Assembly (NCBI GenBank): GCA_949752735.1
Contig: OX457044.1
Location: forward strand, 10,905,729 to 10,969,728
Source: Lumbricus terrestris
Lineage: Eukaryota > Annelida > Clitellata > Crassiclitellata > Lumbricidae
Direction: 5' to 3'
Length of the DNA: 64,000 nt
The notes beneath the pieces are model-generated. The model ran no database searches. It was not told the origin of the DNA and saw nothing but the letters and a program-made list of their open reading frames with translations. The position numbers and the translations under genes are program-made. Below, one piece after another: positions 20,952-34,800 of the stretch (its first letter is position 1; every line of letters starts with the position of its first letter).

Positions 20952-23900
20952 GTGACTTAACAACGCACCAACTCTCTGAATTAGATTTTCTCCAGTTTTA
21001 TGGCCTACCTACGTGAATTAGATGCCAGATACGAGGATTATTGTTTCGCGAGTTTAGGTGCATTTTCTTTGTCAGGCTTTAACCAGAAATGCACACCTAA
21101 TGTTTCTCTTAGTGAACCGTACCAGGGACACCATTTTAAGTAACTGCCAAGAACTGAAAAAATGTCTCGTTTTGCATAAAATCATGTTGGTGCTTGACAT
21201 CTCTGAGTTCGTGATAAATATTGTTTATCCAGGAAAAGCTGTCACAGACTTATAAATAGTTGGAGTCTTGTAAAATTTGAAGCTTGTTGAGAAGTGGACA
21301 TAAAAGCGAGTAAAATTGAAGACATTTGATTTTAGTCCTGTAAAGGTTTTTCGATCTGAAGCCAGTTAAAATATTTTACAGATGGTGAATCCAGCCTCTT
21401 TCCGTCATCCACTTTGGTCTTCAAGCAGACTTGATCTTCTAGTTCCTCATACTAGATCAGCTATGGCTCAGTTCAGTCCTTTACCTCAACTGGTCCCTCG
21501 CTTTGGAATGTGCTTCTCCATAAATACATGATCTCAGATTCTAGCTGGTTACACCTCATCCTCATTTTATTTTCTGAAACCTATTCTTTCGTGGCCTTGC
21601 CCACTGGGAGCACCTCTGAATGGTTCACCTTATTAGAGGTGCTTTTTAAATGTTTTAATACAGTACAATACAATAACGGGTTATTTTGTCTGTTATGCAT
21701 TTCATCTGATATGCTTCACCTTGTTATATTGGTGATTTGTAAGTATAATTGTAGTTGAACATTTACAAGCACTACTCGATTCAGAGGTGCTCCTGACACA
21801 AGTCAATGCCAGTGCAATCACTAACAAATAAATGGACAGAAGTAAAATGATTGATTGATTGGTTTATTGATTGAAGTCGTTTTCGGATGAGGAGAACTGA
21901 AAGACTGCGATGCTGAAGCCGCAATTCCTGTGGGAGATTGTTCGAACTAGAGGGGCCAATGTGAGCAAAACTATTTGATTGAGCAGTAGCCCCCACACAC
22001 GTGGGAATCAACCAGAGGTCTTCTTTCGGAGAGTGGAGTAACCAGGGAATGAAGAGGCCATCACTCTGGTGATTTGCACAACTTCAAGCATTCTTAAGAG
22101 TTTCTTTTTGAGCCTTCTCTGTAACTAGTAATAGATGCTGTTAAAGAAATGGCAATGCAGAGTTGAATCAAAAGCTGACACTGGCTGTAAGCAGACCAAT
22201 TTTGTTAATGTATGAAAATACGTTTGCCATCAGCTTTCTGCTACTGTCAACCGCAACAATCATCGTGTTGAGTTTGTGACCAACTTTCACGTGATGGTTG
22301 CATTTTGTAAGGTGTAAAATTGTTGCAGAATGTGGAAGAATCATAATCTAAACTTATAACATCTGTAGTGTTATAATTTATCATGCACTAGATGACAGTT
22401 GCTTCCATATTATAGGTATGACTTTGGTTTAGCTGCTTTTATGCAAACTGCATTTCTTCTGCATTTTGACTTCTTCAGAAAATAGTAAAGCAAAGACCTA
22501 TTGTACACATTACAGCTTTTTAAGTTTATACTTATCAAAATTTTACTACTGGCTGTACAGTAGTTCTATCTGAAATGTATGGGAATGAGCTCTTAAAGCG
22601 ACCAACATTTATTTATTTAATAATTTGTTTCATATCTGCTGCGGAAGATCATAAATTATCTTTAAAAGCATCTTCTTGCTGTCTAAAACCTACAGTAAAC
22701 ATTTTTGTGGGTGTTTTTAGGGGTTTCCGAGTTCAACCTCTCCACCCAAATAAACAATTTCTAACTTATTCTGTCTTTTAACAGAATTTGTTCTGTCTTT
22801 TGTATTGTTAGCCATTTTTACTGGAAAAGCATTCGAAATGGAAACCCCCATTTTTTTCTAGCTATACTCGTGATTTTTATGCTGCACACATAGATGAGAT
22901 GCAGTTGTTATAACAGATTTTATTCTGTCCTGGATTGTTCTGAAGTTAAATGAATTCTTTCATATCTAATCATTCTAATGTTGTGCCCAGTCAAGGCTGT
23001 CCATTTCTGAGACCCTTCAGCTAGCATGGGCTGAATCCCAGTCTATGGTAGTGGGTGGTGGGGGCTGCTCACAGCCGTACTTGTCAGTGGGTCCTGCTAC
23101 AATATTATGCTTTTTTGTGATGCTCCTTCATGTGTGAAAGATGCCCATGTTCGTTGATTGGAATTTAGCTTGACAGTGTTGAAGCACATCGCTAAAAAAC
23201 AACCAAATACGTCATCACATTGCACAGAGTTTACAACATCTGGCAACATCTCAATGGTCCAAGCTAACATCGCTATGCTTTAGTTTTTATGGAACAAGTA
23301 TTTTGAAGTAATATAGCCATATTGTCTTTAAATGCTGCTTAGTTTAAATGTGTGATGCTTATGTAATGATGTGTTGCATATATGTCTCAACAGACATTTG
23401 AAAAGTTAAGCTACGCAATGTATTTGTGTGAGATTTTAGTATTATTATTATTTTGCATACATGTATTGCATAATAATACTGTATTTCTTGAGAGTTATGG
23501 ATCCAACTGTTCTTCAGTCAGGTTTCTGCTATTGAACCTCTGTTAGTCCATAAAATAACTATGAGAAAGATAAGAAATGAGAAGTACTGTCCACAAGTCA
23601 AATGAGTCTAGGCATCAATTGCGATCATCAATTCAACTATGGTTCAATTTAAAGATGTGCTCCCCTGCTGTTTTGGAACAGACTATTCATGGTGATTTCT
23701 CTAAGTACTACATGTTTCTTCAAGTAATTATTACACAAGATCTGTGCAGTGATGAGTCCCAGTATTTACATGATTGTGTTCTTTCTTTCTTCTGTTTTAA
23801 CAACAGCAAAACTAAAGAGACAAGTCAAATTGCTGAAGTAAGTTTAGCACGATTAATCCTTTGGGCTGATCCATAAAGGATGTGTTCAAAAACACTTGCT

Positions 23901-24550
23901 TTGGACCCATCCCATGCTTGCATTTGGCGATACCCCAACATCCCTCCCTCTGTGGTGGTCCATGTAAGAAAACTGGCTACAAGATGCCGGTGGTCTGGCA
24001 GTGTGAAATAGTGGCACTGACTAAAATTAATACAGAAATGATGTATTAATTGAAGAGGGTGTTTATGGCATTATCTGAATATAACTTAGCCAGGTTCTAT
24101 GAACTTGTTGTTCTGCAATTAAATGCAGACTTTGATCTCAATGTCTGAAGAAAACTTATTCTTTTTCGCTTTTTTCTTGTCATTTTCGACTCCCAATTTG
24201 TAGAGTAGCATTAATTTATTGAGATTAAGAACTAACTCTCTGTATCTGCTCATTCTGCTTGATCGCTTACTTATGTCGTTTCGTTAAGCAGCTTATCCCG
24301 CATGCACGATGTCTTTGCGGTCTTGGTGAGAATGTATGTGCTCGTGTTAATGTAGTTCTGTGTGTGTAAGCTGTGGATGTTCGTAGTGATTCTGCGTAAT
24401 AGTGTAAGAACACTTAAATTGAAACTTTGGCCAGTAATTAATTAGCCAGGAAATGTTTCATTGCCTAATTAAGTAGCTTTATCGCTAAATTTCAATTGCT
24501 ATTAATTAGCAGTACATATTTTGTGATTGTGACTACAACTTTTCTGGTTC
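20952..24550. other. Intergenic / possible JAGN1 3' UTR; no further gene recognised
   Basis: Contains the LINE piece at 21395-21700. The remainder is AT-rich, with short ORFs that match nothing I recognise. The JAGN1 3' end cannot be placed. Confidence 0.45.
21395..21700 (+). mobile_element. LINE 3' fragment
   Basis: TCAAGCAGACTTGATCTTCT...GCTATGGCTCAGTTC encodes the SSRLDLL...AMAQF remnant. It is followed by GGGAGCACCTCTGAATGG and TAGAGGTGCTTTTTAAATG, the recurrent 3' tail. Confidence 0.65.
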
Positions 24551-24553
24551 TGA

Positions 24554-26082
24554 TTAGGCCAAAAAAAAATAATGTTGTGTTTCCGGTAACCCGACCGACC
24601 CTCTTTTATTGCCGCGACTCAAATAATTTTGTAAAATATTTTTATTTTAGAAAAAATTTTAGTAAAAAAAAATATTTTAGTAAAAAAAAATTTTCTTTAA
24701 TTTTTTTTTGACATAATACGGTGACATTGCCTTCCGTATAGAGTTGGATCTTAGGCCAAAAAACTAATGTTGTGTTTCCAGTAACCCGACCGACTCACTT
24801 TTATTGCCGCAACTCGGAAAATTTTGTGGATTTTTTTTTATTTACACTGACATTGCCTCCCGTATATGAGATGTACAATTGGAACATCATAATTATAGCC
24901 TTCACTAAGCCAGGCGACGATCGTAAGCAGTCGTCTTTCAAGGTATATAATGATCTGTTAATTAGACCAATCAATAGTTTCCCACGGTCAGTTTGACAAA
25001 GCAGGCGGTTGTGGGGTGGATGGGGGGGGAAGAGTAATAGATCTGAAAGGAGGGTTTTCTCATGGTAGCTCGTTGCAGGCATTGAGTACAGGGCCATCTA
25101 GCCTGTAGCACATGATGGCTATACAGTATACACAGCCTGCTGCAAGTTTATAGTTTAACTTGCTGTTTTTCTGTCCTAAGACAGTCCATTTTTGCTCACT
25201 TTATTCCTAAGCTGACTACGCTCTCTTGTGATCACTGTGCCCTCCTTTGCTCTCTGCCTCTTTCTGCTCTCTTTTGCTCACTGTGCTCTTGTGTTTACTG
25301 TGCCTTTTTGTGCTCTCTTCTACTAACTCTGCTCTCTTCCGCTCACTGAGCAGTTCCCTTTTATTTCGAGCACCCCTTGGTGAAGAATTTAACATTAATT
25401 CATTCAAGTATTTATATAGCACCTTTTCAAGGAAACTACTCACGTTTCTCACCTCACCTCGACTCCAGCATGGCCAAAAAGAACAGTTTTCAAGTGAATA
25501 GAATGTTTCATTTTATTTTATTGATCTCTCAATTTCTATAGTGCCTATTCAAGCTATCTACTCAGAAGCGCTCCCGACTACAGCGTGGACACTGCATTAG
25601 AGTTTCACTCCTGACTAACTACTTCCTGGTTGCCAGTCTTGAGAAACCTCTAGCCTTATCATTCTCACTTGAGCCACCTCTAACGGTGACTAGGGAAAAT
25701 AAATCTAGCAACCTCTAGATGTAACTAGTCACTGGCTCGGCCAATCTGGAACGACCCCTAGCAATGATGTTCTGTTCACACTCATCTTCCCCTTCCCTTC
25801 CCACTTTATCTTACCAGAAAAGATGTCAAAATGAAATTAATAGAATTGTTTTCTATGGCAGTTTTAGGTGCAGACAGTCGGGAAATAGGCAGTTTACACT
25901 TGCTTAGAACACGTACTTTGTTGCAGCGTGTACCTTTATGCAAAAAAGAGTAGTGGGTATAATTTTTCGGACAGTCACTGTATAAAAATATTTTACCAAA
26001 ATAAAAATATTTTCCGACCTACCTACCCAATTTTTTAGAGCTCTGTTACCGGAAACACAGCATTATTTTTTTTTGGCCTTAG
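24554..26082. mobile_element. Candidate element with ~35-bp inverted termini
   Basis: TTAGGCCAAAAAAAAATAAT with GTTGTGTTTCCGGTAAC at 24554-24590 is the near-perfect inverse of 26044-26082. The left end is repeated in tandem at about 24752-24850, including CCCGACCGA. The interior has LINE-tail pieces and CTCTCTTTTGCTCACTGTGC-type simple repeats (25220-25370). No TSD identified. Confidence 0.5.
25390..25640 (-). mobile_element. LINE/SINE 3' tail fragments
   Basis: TTCAAGTATTTATATAGCACC and ACTCAGAAGCGCTCCCGACT are reverse complements of the GAGCGCCTCTGAGTAGTTTC...CTATATAAATACTTGAATG tail. Related pieces lie at 26590-26680, 36090-36330 and 46130-46210. Confidence 0.55.
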
Positions 26083-26236
26083 CATACATGTCGTAATTGG
26101 CTTCATGCATGTAGACATTGTAGGCTAATGACCTTGTCCAACTGTATTTCTGAAGTTGAAGGTCTTGCTTTAGAACTTGTTTTACTTGCAAAATACAAAG
26201 TTCTATGGCCTTTTCTAATAAATATTTTCACTTAAG

Positions 26237-26379
26237 CAGGGCTTAAAGTGTGACAGGAGGACGGTCATAGATGGCGTCCATGCACATATTTTCAAATCTG
26301 AATGCCGTCCTGCCACTTATTTGGCCAGCCCACACACTGAAAAGGTGGGGAGCGTCCATGCACTTATTTTTTTACACTG
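26237..26379. mobile_element. 143-bp hAT-like MITE (CAGGGCTTAAAGTGTG family), 8-bp TSD
   Basis: Starts CAGGGCTTAAAGTGTGACAG and ends TTTTTTTACACTG, flanked by CACTTAAG at 26229-26236 and 26380-26387. Contains the family core GATGGCGTCCATGCAC. Confidence 0.9.
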
Positions 26380-26387
26380 CACTTAAG

Positions 26388-27449
26388 CAGAAATTTTCAA
26401 TGTTGAATAAATGACAATATGTACCAGGCAATGCACAATTTTATTTTACTCTAAATTTTACTTGAGTAAATCATCAAGGGCTAATGAAGTACTTACACAG
26501 CACAAGAAGGATTGCAAGAATGGAAGTGCATGCAGTTAGCAACATGGAAGACAACACAGCAAGACTACGTTTGTTTGTGCACTTGTTATAGCGCCCCTAA
26601 AGCTCTCTACTCAGAAGCACTTCCGACTGCAGCGCAGACACTGCATCGGAGTTTCACGCCGAAGCGCTGTGTCAAGTTTTTAATGTAGGTAGGCCACGGA
26701 TCAAAATAGTTATGAAAATAACGATAATCAAGATGAAGATATTTGAAATCCTACTTTCTTCCTCTAATTGCAACACAATAATATGCAGAGTAAAAGATGG
26801 TGAGAACTCGTATTTAGCAGTTTTCAAAGAATATAGTTAACACACTCAGTGATTGCAAGTATTATAATATTAAACGTATCATTGCCATTTCAATCATGAT
26901 ACTTCTAAAAATAACAAAACAAACCTAGGCTTACAAAACGGTGGAATAACTACAAATATCATGCACTGCAACCAAGTTACTAAACGTGCAGTAGGCCTAT
27001 TCATTCGAATAACTGAATTTTTACATAAAAATAAATGTATGTATGTAAACGTACTGTGCACAACCCATGGCAGTTGCACATGGTATCTACTATCTAATAA
27101 AGTCTTAAATAGCTATAAATACTTCTCACTTTAAAAAAGCGAGTCTATTCAATGAAACATCTTGCTTCAAAGCAGCATTCATACTAAAGAGAAAAATTCT
27201 TGACAAAGATGCAACAACTGACAGACTTTCATATAATTATTGAGGATAAATAATATGAAAAACTAAAATGTATAAACAAATATTTTGGGCATATCATGAG
27301 TGGAGACTCGTCCTAAGAACCACAATTATATATAATTATTATTGAGGGAAGAATGGTGGACAAGAAGAAGATGAGGGAAACTGAGGATGATATTGAATTG
27401 GATGATGAAGCAAGAAGAGAGAGCAGGACAATGTGACGAATGGTGTCAT
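26388..27449. other. No gene recognised
   Basis: AT-rich sequence with a LINE-tail piece around 26590-26680 and nothing else supportable. Confidence 0.45.
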
Positions 27450-27690
27450 GGCTGCATACTACTAAATACCACATTAGTAACATACAGCATACTACCAAGT
27501 ACCACATTATTAACATATAGCATACTATCGAGTACCACATTTGTTAAAATACTGCACACAACTAAGTACCATGTTATTAATATACTACAAAGTACCATGT
27601 TATGGGCATACTCCATACAACTAAGTACCATATCTACATTTTAATTTACATTCTGTATTTTCATACTAACATGCTAAAAAGTACCACAGT
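27450..27690. repeat. ~30-bp minisatellite
   Basis: About eight diverged units of CATACTACCAAGTACCACATT-type sequence. ORFs across it on both strands are low-complexity artefacts. Confidence 0.75.
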
Positions 27691-28034
27691 AGTCTTCTCT
27701 CCACACTGAGCATAAAATAACATTTGATTCTCACTAACTGTTACATTGCACGCAATTTAACGGTTGCAGACAATGCCTTTCACCTAACAGTCCTTCAACA
27801 TTGTGTGTGAGCGTAATCCAGTTTGGACTGGCATACACACAGCATACATCTATGCTTATTCAATCTCATTCTGCAGCTGCCTGTGTTCATACCTATGCAC
27901 AGTTGCACACTAGCACCACTGCATTGCACCAGAAGATCTAGAAGACAGAAGATTTTGGCTTCAGGAGCAGTTCACTTTAACTTCGTCTGGCTCTGGTCGC
28001 CACTCTGCGCTCGCCTCTAGGTGAGACTTTCTTG

Positions 28035-28240
28035 TTCCACATGAACGCACAACTATCGGACAGAATGCCCCTTTATCTGGAATTCAGCCTCCTATTTGAC
28101 CTCTGTTCCATTCCATAGGACATGTCTACCTCTTTTTATAAACTGCTCAAGACTTTCCTGTGTCCCTGAATCAGGAGCGCCTCTGAATGGTTATGTCGAA
28201 GGGTGCTATATAAATGCCTTCGATAGATAGATAGACAGAT
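28035..28240 (+). mobile_element. LINE/SINE 3' tail ending in (GATA)n
   Basis: AGGAGCGCCTCTGAATGGTT followed by GGGTGCTATATAAATGCC and GATAGATAGATAGACAG. It lies just downstream of the EXT2 stop codon on the opposite strand. Confidence 0.6.
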
Positions 28241-28509
28241 AGAAGATGGTTAATAGGTTCTAGTCTATCTGGTAACAAATCATCAGACAACGTTTCTATC
28301 TAGTGGCAATGCACCAGATCAGTTGCAAATTCTGTCTGGTGGCTGGGCACCAGGCAGTTGGAAATGCGCCTGAAGGCACCAGACTACAGTAAATGTGTGA
28401 ACGTCGTCGAAAGAATTAAGCAGAGCTGCACCAAAGCACAGCACTACGTTGGGACGTCAGAACTCGCATCAATTATAATCCATGATTGACTAGAAAGGTG
28501 GAGAGCAAA

Positions 28510-28863
28510 TCAGAGACTTCCGACATCGTTGAACCACTTCAGATCCGCTGGGAGTGAGTCCTTGTAGAGAACGGGATCCGCCCGAAACTCAACCGACTGC
28601 AACGGCATGACGCCGTAGATCTGGACAAAGTTGTTGATGCATTCCGAGCGTGCTACCATGTGGTCGTCCAGATCGGCAGACAACATGTTCGAATTGTTAC
28701 ACTCCGGACAGCGGAACTTCTGGCGAGGGGTGACCTTTATCGGAGGTTTGCCAGTCGTGTTTGCGACGAGGAAGTTGAATGCGATGTCTTCGCAGTTCAT
28801 GTGTTCGTCAACCCACGACTTGATGTTGCCCGGCATGGCATTCGTGTACAGGTAATTATAGTA
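28510..28863 (-). CDS. EXT2: EXT2 coding exon 10 (terminal)
   Basis: Acceptor GCTGTTTCAG. Encodes residues 592-708 with [18 protein letters not shown] and a CPEC motif, and ends VGSL followed by TGA, as EXT2 proteins do. Confidence 0.96.
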   Translation of the reverse strand, partial: YYNYLYTNAMPGNIKSWVDEHMNCEDIAFNFLVANTTGKPPIKVTPRQKFRCPECNNSNMLSADLDDHMVARSECINNFVQIYGVMPLQSVEFRADPVLYKDSLPADLKWFNDVGSL

Positions 28864-31800
28864 CTGAAACAGCCATGATGCAAACGCATATCATATGCTT
28901 ACAGTTATATTATACTAGCTGGGGTACCCGGCGTTGCCCGGGATAAATTGTATATACTCCTTGGCCGCTACTGAAAAACAATTAAAATACGGCGTCAATA
29001 GGCTATAGCGCATACAGCGAAATTTAAAGTGAATAATGGGGCACTCGGCGTTGCACGGGAAATTTAGATTTTTCGTCCCCAAAACCAGGTCCACATGTCC
29101 CTGCGGGCAGTTGGGGTTTATAAATGGTAATTTTATGCCCCTAGCTCTGCTTGGAAGGTCTTCCGTGGTCCACACGTCCCTGCGGGGCGGCTTCGCCGCC
29201 CATTTGGGGTTATAAATGGTAATTTTACTCGTTAAGCTCATGTACGTGACATGGGGCGCCGCTCCTCTTGGTTAGTATAATATACTCCCTGCTTGTTGCA
29301 CTGAGAGCGTGAGAGCGTTTGAGTTTCATGCTAATATAAGCTTTGGCGAACGTCAAAATGACGTCAAAGGCAACATGCATTATTACAAATGGCGTCGTAT
29401 ACTTCAGCGATAGCATAATTAACAAGGTGAAATTTAAAATGTCTATATTTTGAAAGTTCAAGTGCCTAAAGAGCTGAAAATAGCGTACTTGGATGGTTTG
29501 GGTGAACGTTTATCTAAATGCAACGTTTCAGGTGAGTAGTTGCAAAAGTGTGAGCGTGCATAACTGACAAATAAGCGTACTTCCTTTCTTATAGATATAG
29601 ATAAATCATACGTTACAAGTAGTATGTTACAGTACTAGTGCAACATCGCATTGAGGCAGGGCTGTACTCAAGGGTATACGCGGGTATACGGCGTATACTC
29701 ACCTCCGGGAAAAAATGACAGCGTATACTCACCTCAAAAAACGAGGGTACACGCGGGTATGCAGCATATGCCCACCAAGTGGGTACATGCAGGCAAAAAT
29801 CGCGAATTACGAAGGCAAAAAATCATGAAATTAGAGCGTTTGAAAGGTTTTCCGGGCGAAAAAATCACTGCGAAAACCTTCCTGGGTCGTCAGAAATTTC
29901 GATGGTTAAAAAAAGGTTGTCAGAAATTTTTGGCCCGAAAAAAGTCGATTTTTTTCTGCGGCAGCGTGTACTCACCTCAAAAGTTCTGAGTACAGCCCTG
30001 CATTGAGGTGCCTATTTATTAAATGCCAGTCTATTACTGCCAGTCTTAATCTTTCCAACTCTCTTGAAAATTGGCATAGACCTACACTTGCACTGTATCT
30101 GCCATGCAAATGTATAGTGTATAAAGACATCACAAAGTCTGACAGTTCCCCATACCATAATCTATTTCATCCTCTACCTTCCAAGCTTTCTCAACGTCAA
30201 CGAGACGCGCTGTAACAACTCTCTTTGGCCGTTTCTCTCGCTCTGGTACGATCAATAAGCCTATGTCTAAAGCTGAATGCTTTAGATATAATTACGGATT
30301 TTATCTAGAGTTTATTTTTACAGTAGTCACTGGCATTAGATCATCTAGTCTGTACTTCACCCTCCAAAAATGAACAGCCTACTGAAGTAGATTCTTGACA
30401 GTCATAACTCATAAGTACAAATTAAGTATAAATAAAGTCTTTTAATGTACACACTTACAAAAATTTATAGCCCAACTTCTTTACAGCTATACTGTTAATC
30501 TCAACCAACGCCAACATCAGGATGAAAACCTTAAACAGCCGATGTTGCAGAGTGGCACTTGATTCGATTCATTCATTAATTTATTGTCGTTCAGCATTAA
30601 CTGATAACATGCACACATTTTTTTAACCTCATGACCTTCTTAGATAGCTGTATGAAAAATGCATAAACACATTAGTGTTTAGATACATACAATATTTAGA
30701 GACAATTAAGAGGATAAAACGCACACCTTCAGCTAACCTGACACAGTGATGGTATGAATTGTTAGCAACTTCATTATTTTGACCTCAGGATATAATGGCG
30801 AGTGACAAGTCCTCTCCCTCACTGTCTCATCTTCCCACTCACAGTGTACAGTCAATGTTCTCATAACAGCCGAGTTGGCTATGGGAAGGGGAGTGCTGGT
30901 GGAGCAGATATCTCTTGAAACACAAATCTTCTGCCGTCGTTGATCAAAATTATCAATGGTACTGAGATTGCTTAAACGCTAAACATATGAATCCTGCTTA
31001 CCTTATGATAGAACGCAGCACCTGTCAGCACCATCGAGATTTCGCTCGTCCACTCCGATTCGTATTTCCACGTTTTACTCGCTTCATCCCAGAGGTGGAG
31101 TCGCGATGGAAAGCCAACCAAGCGATCGGAAAATTCACGCCACACCTGGAAATGGAAACCAGCAACAACTCAAGCCCATCTCCAGTCAGAAACAGACAAT
31201 TTCTACATTAGAAACCATCGTTTTGCTTGAAGATATCAAAATGTTTCAAACTAGACAATTTCTACATTAGAAACCATCGTTTTGCTTGAAGATATCAAAG
31301 TGTTTCAAACTAGACAATTTCTACATTAGAAACCATCGTTTTGCTTGAAGATATCAAAGTGTTTCAAACTAGACAATTTCTACATTAGAAACCATCGTTT
31401 TGCTTGAAGATATCAAAGTGTTTCAAAATAGACAATTTCTACATTAGAAACCATCGTTTTGCTTGAAGATATCAAAGTGTTTCAAACTAGACAATTTCTA
31501 CATTAGAAACCATCGTTTTGCTTGAAGATATCAAAGTGTTTCAAACTAGACAAATTCTACATTAGAAACCATCGTTTTGCTTGAAGATATCAAAGTGTTT
31601 CAAACTAGACAATTTCTACATTAGAAACCATCGTTTTGCTTGAAGATATCAAAGTGTTTCAAAATAGACAATTTCTACATTAGAAACCATCGTTTTGCTT
31701 GAAGATATCAAAGTGTTTCAAACTAGACAATTTCTACATTAGAAACCATCGTTTTGCTTGAAGATATCAAAGTGTTTCAAAATAGACAATTTCTACATTA

Positions 31801-34800
31801 GAAACCATCGTTTTGCTTGAAGATATCAAAGTGTTTCAAACTAGACAATTTCTACATTAGAAACCATCGTTTTGCTTGAAGATATCAAAGTGTTTCAAAA
31901 TAGACAATTTCTACATTAGAAACCATCGTTTTGCTTGAAGATATCAAAGTGTTTCAAACTAGACAATTTCTACATTAGAAACCATTCTGTTGCTTGAAGA
32001 TCTCAAAGTGTTTCAAAATACCATTTCATTTGAAGATACTAAGGTGTTTAAGGTACCAATCATCAGGTCATTTAAAACCACCAATTGATTCCTTTGAAAA
32101 TAGTATAAAATATTATGACACATGACGTGAAAACATTATTAAATATTATTATGTGACGTCACGATTGAAAAAATTTGATTACCTCATATCCAAACTCCAA
32201 TTCATCGACCGTCAGCATCAAGATGTCATCATCGAGAGCGAGGATTGCCTCCGTCTCTATTTCATCGTACGGATAAAACCTAAATAACAAGAACACAGAC
32301 AAACAAGTGACTATCTCAATTACAAAGGAGGAAATCAGATTACAAATATAAAAAAGTATAAAAATATCTGACATGTTTGTTTATTATTTCAAACTGATGC
32401 ACTGCATTATGATTACAAGTCACACTATGAACGAACGATCACAATCTGAGCATTCCATATGGATGATCCAAGTTTGTTATTACAGGAGTCAACTTGAACT
32501 GTTTGGTAACCATGCATGGCGTCTACCACGTGCTACGCACATCTTATAAATGCCATATGGCAAATGAAAGGCTGAGTTGACGTTTGTGGTCCTTTTGTGG
32601 GGGTAGCGGATAAGTGAGTCGTATGCTACAGTTGCGGCTCCCATAAATAGACCACTTGATGTAAGGTGGTACAAAATGTTGTCACACGTCAATGATATGT
32701 AGACGTATTAAGTCCTGTTCTAGCGTACAGGCTGTTGAACGTTTTGCTTTATTGATTAAAAAATTAACATTCTCTGAAACTAGGGCATTCTTAACGCATC
32801 TCAATCTCTCCATTTATACCGTAAAATTGCGGGAAAAGTATCTCTGTTGTAGATAAGCAATACGGAAGTATCAGCAGCCAAAAGGTTGATTATACTAGCC
32901 TATTTATAATGTTATTTGCATTTTTTGGCCAGCACGGAATTATCCGCATCTATTATAAAAAATTCTGTCACCTCACGATTGAAAAACTATATAGCATCTC
33001 AGCCTAGTCTCTCATGTCTTGTCATATGCCACCCCGAGCTTCTTTCTGATGTCCTCATTTTGTTTCCTCACGTCATTATGCTGTGTGGTACGTTATAATA
33101 ATAATAATATCTTTTCTTTAATTAAACGCCTGCAAGACGCACTGCGCTTTACATTTACATGTTATGCAGTAATCTTAATTAAACTTAACTACCAACTGAA
33201 CAGACAGCTTTGTAATTACATGGCGCCAATGGCAGCCTACATCTTTATGTGATAAATGAGGTGCTACGCTAATGTTACGATACATGTCACACACACAGCA
33301 ACCCGCTGCAATATTCACCTGTTGCTCAATCTGTTGTGTCTCGTTTGAACAACCTTCAACGGTTTGCTTATCTTCGGCCAAACTGAAGCTGCAATCAATC
33401 ACAAACAACACAAAACATACAAACTGAAGCTGTAATCAATCACAAACAACACAAAACATACAAACTGAAGCTGTAATCAATCACAAACAACACAAAACAT
33501 ACAAACTGAAGCTGTAATCAATCACAAACAACACAAAGCATTCAGACTGCACAAGAAATCAACACAACGCATAATTCAACCCAACCTAAAAACTTTAACA
33601 ATGCACAAATCAGTTGATAGTCCTACATTCTAAAAAACCTGAATCAGTCTAGCCGATATCTAACAACTTGGTGATACTTGAGATGCTTTGTGTAACTTTT
33701 GTTTCTGACTTGGCGTGCTTGTTGTTGTTACAAACGGACCGATAAAATTGATTGATATGATTTGATCTGAAGTTACTGACAAACAATCAAAGGTCAGAAT
33801 GTGACCTTACAAACATAACACTGACCTAGTTTAATAATAAATCACTTAAATTCAGAGTGGGAGTTACTGGTAGCAATATATCAGTGATAAATTGCTTTGC
33901 TAGATATGACAACAAAGCCCATTTCATACATTAACGAATTCCTACTTAAATACAATCCTGTACTATTGGCTTTTCTTACAACAGCTGCTGTCAGAAAGAA
34001 ACAGAAAATTTCTCTCCAGTGACTAAATTACAAACATGTATGATGTTAGGCAAGAAAAACAATTCAACACACAATCCCGAAGACAAAGACCTAAGTTCTA
34101 ATTAAAATCTTGAAGGTTCCAAAGCATAACATATTTAGGCCAAAAGCAGTGCTCTGGCTTACTCATGGAGGCACTGCTTTGAGCCAAAGGGAGCCATCCA
34201 GAGATATCGAGTGGAAGTAAGAAGTTGCCAGGGGACCAGAGACTGGAAGCAGAAGGACAGGATCAATCAATGAATCAATCAAACAATTAATCAATCAATC
34301 GATTATATGTCAATCAATCAATAATTTATTCCTGACCAATGCAGGACAATGAGCGGGGTTTTCATTATAAGGGCAACAAAGAGGATGAAATAGGACGAGT
34401 AAAAGATGGAACTGGGTTGGAATTCTTGAAGACGTTATACTTCAGTTTGGAATAGAAAGTCAATAGAGATGATACATAGGTAGATGGCAATGATTGAATA
34501 TGAGCGAAGAATCAGATGTGTCGCATGTCAAACTGCCTCACAATAAAACTCTAATCACAATTCAGAAAGTAATGTCCTTTTTCGTTCGTTTAGAGTTAGA
34601 CGAACCTTGAGGAGGAGCTTTCATCTGATTGTTCCAGATGACGAGGACCTTGGAGAGACTGGGAGCCAGTGCAACTTGTTGGATGATCTGGAAGAGCGAC
34701 TCCACTCGATCGTAGGTGAGAATGACTGCCGTGAAGCCAGCCGTCTTCGCTGGAATGAGAGGCAGGAACAGCGGGTTCTGTACGCCCGGCTAAAGAAACA

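Noticed and set aside
31195..32020. CRISPR-like array of regularly spaced repeats
   Set aside because: The units are contiguous 59-bp repeats with no unique spacers, within an intron of an animal gene; this is a minisatellite. The same holds for the 41-bp repeat at 33381-33539.
34143..34183. MicroRNA-like hairpin in EXT2 intron 6
   Set aside because: The stem is only about 10 bp, too short for a pre-miRNA.
34130..34200. Candidate EXT2 exon (GGCTCCCTTTGGCTCAAAGC on the - strand)
   Set aside because: It loosely resembled the missing SLWPKI segment, but the true exon at 33319-33388 matches much better and fits both phases.
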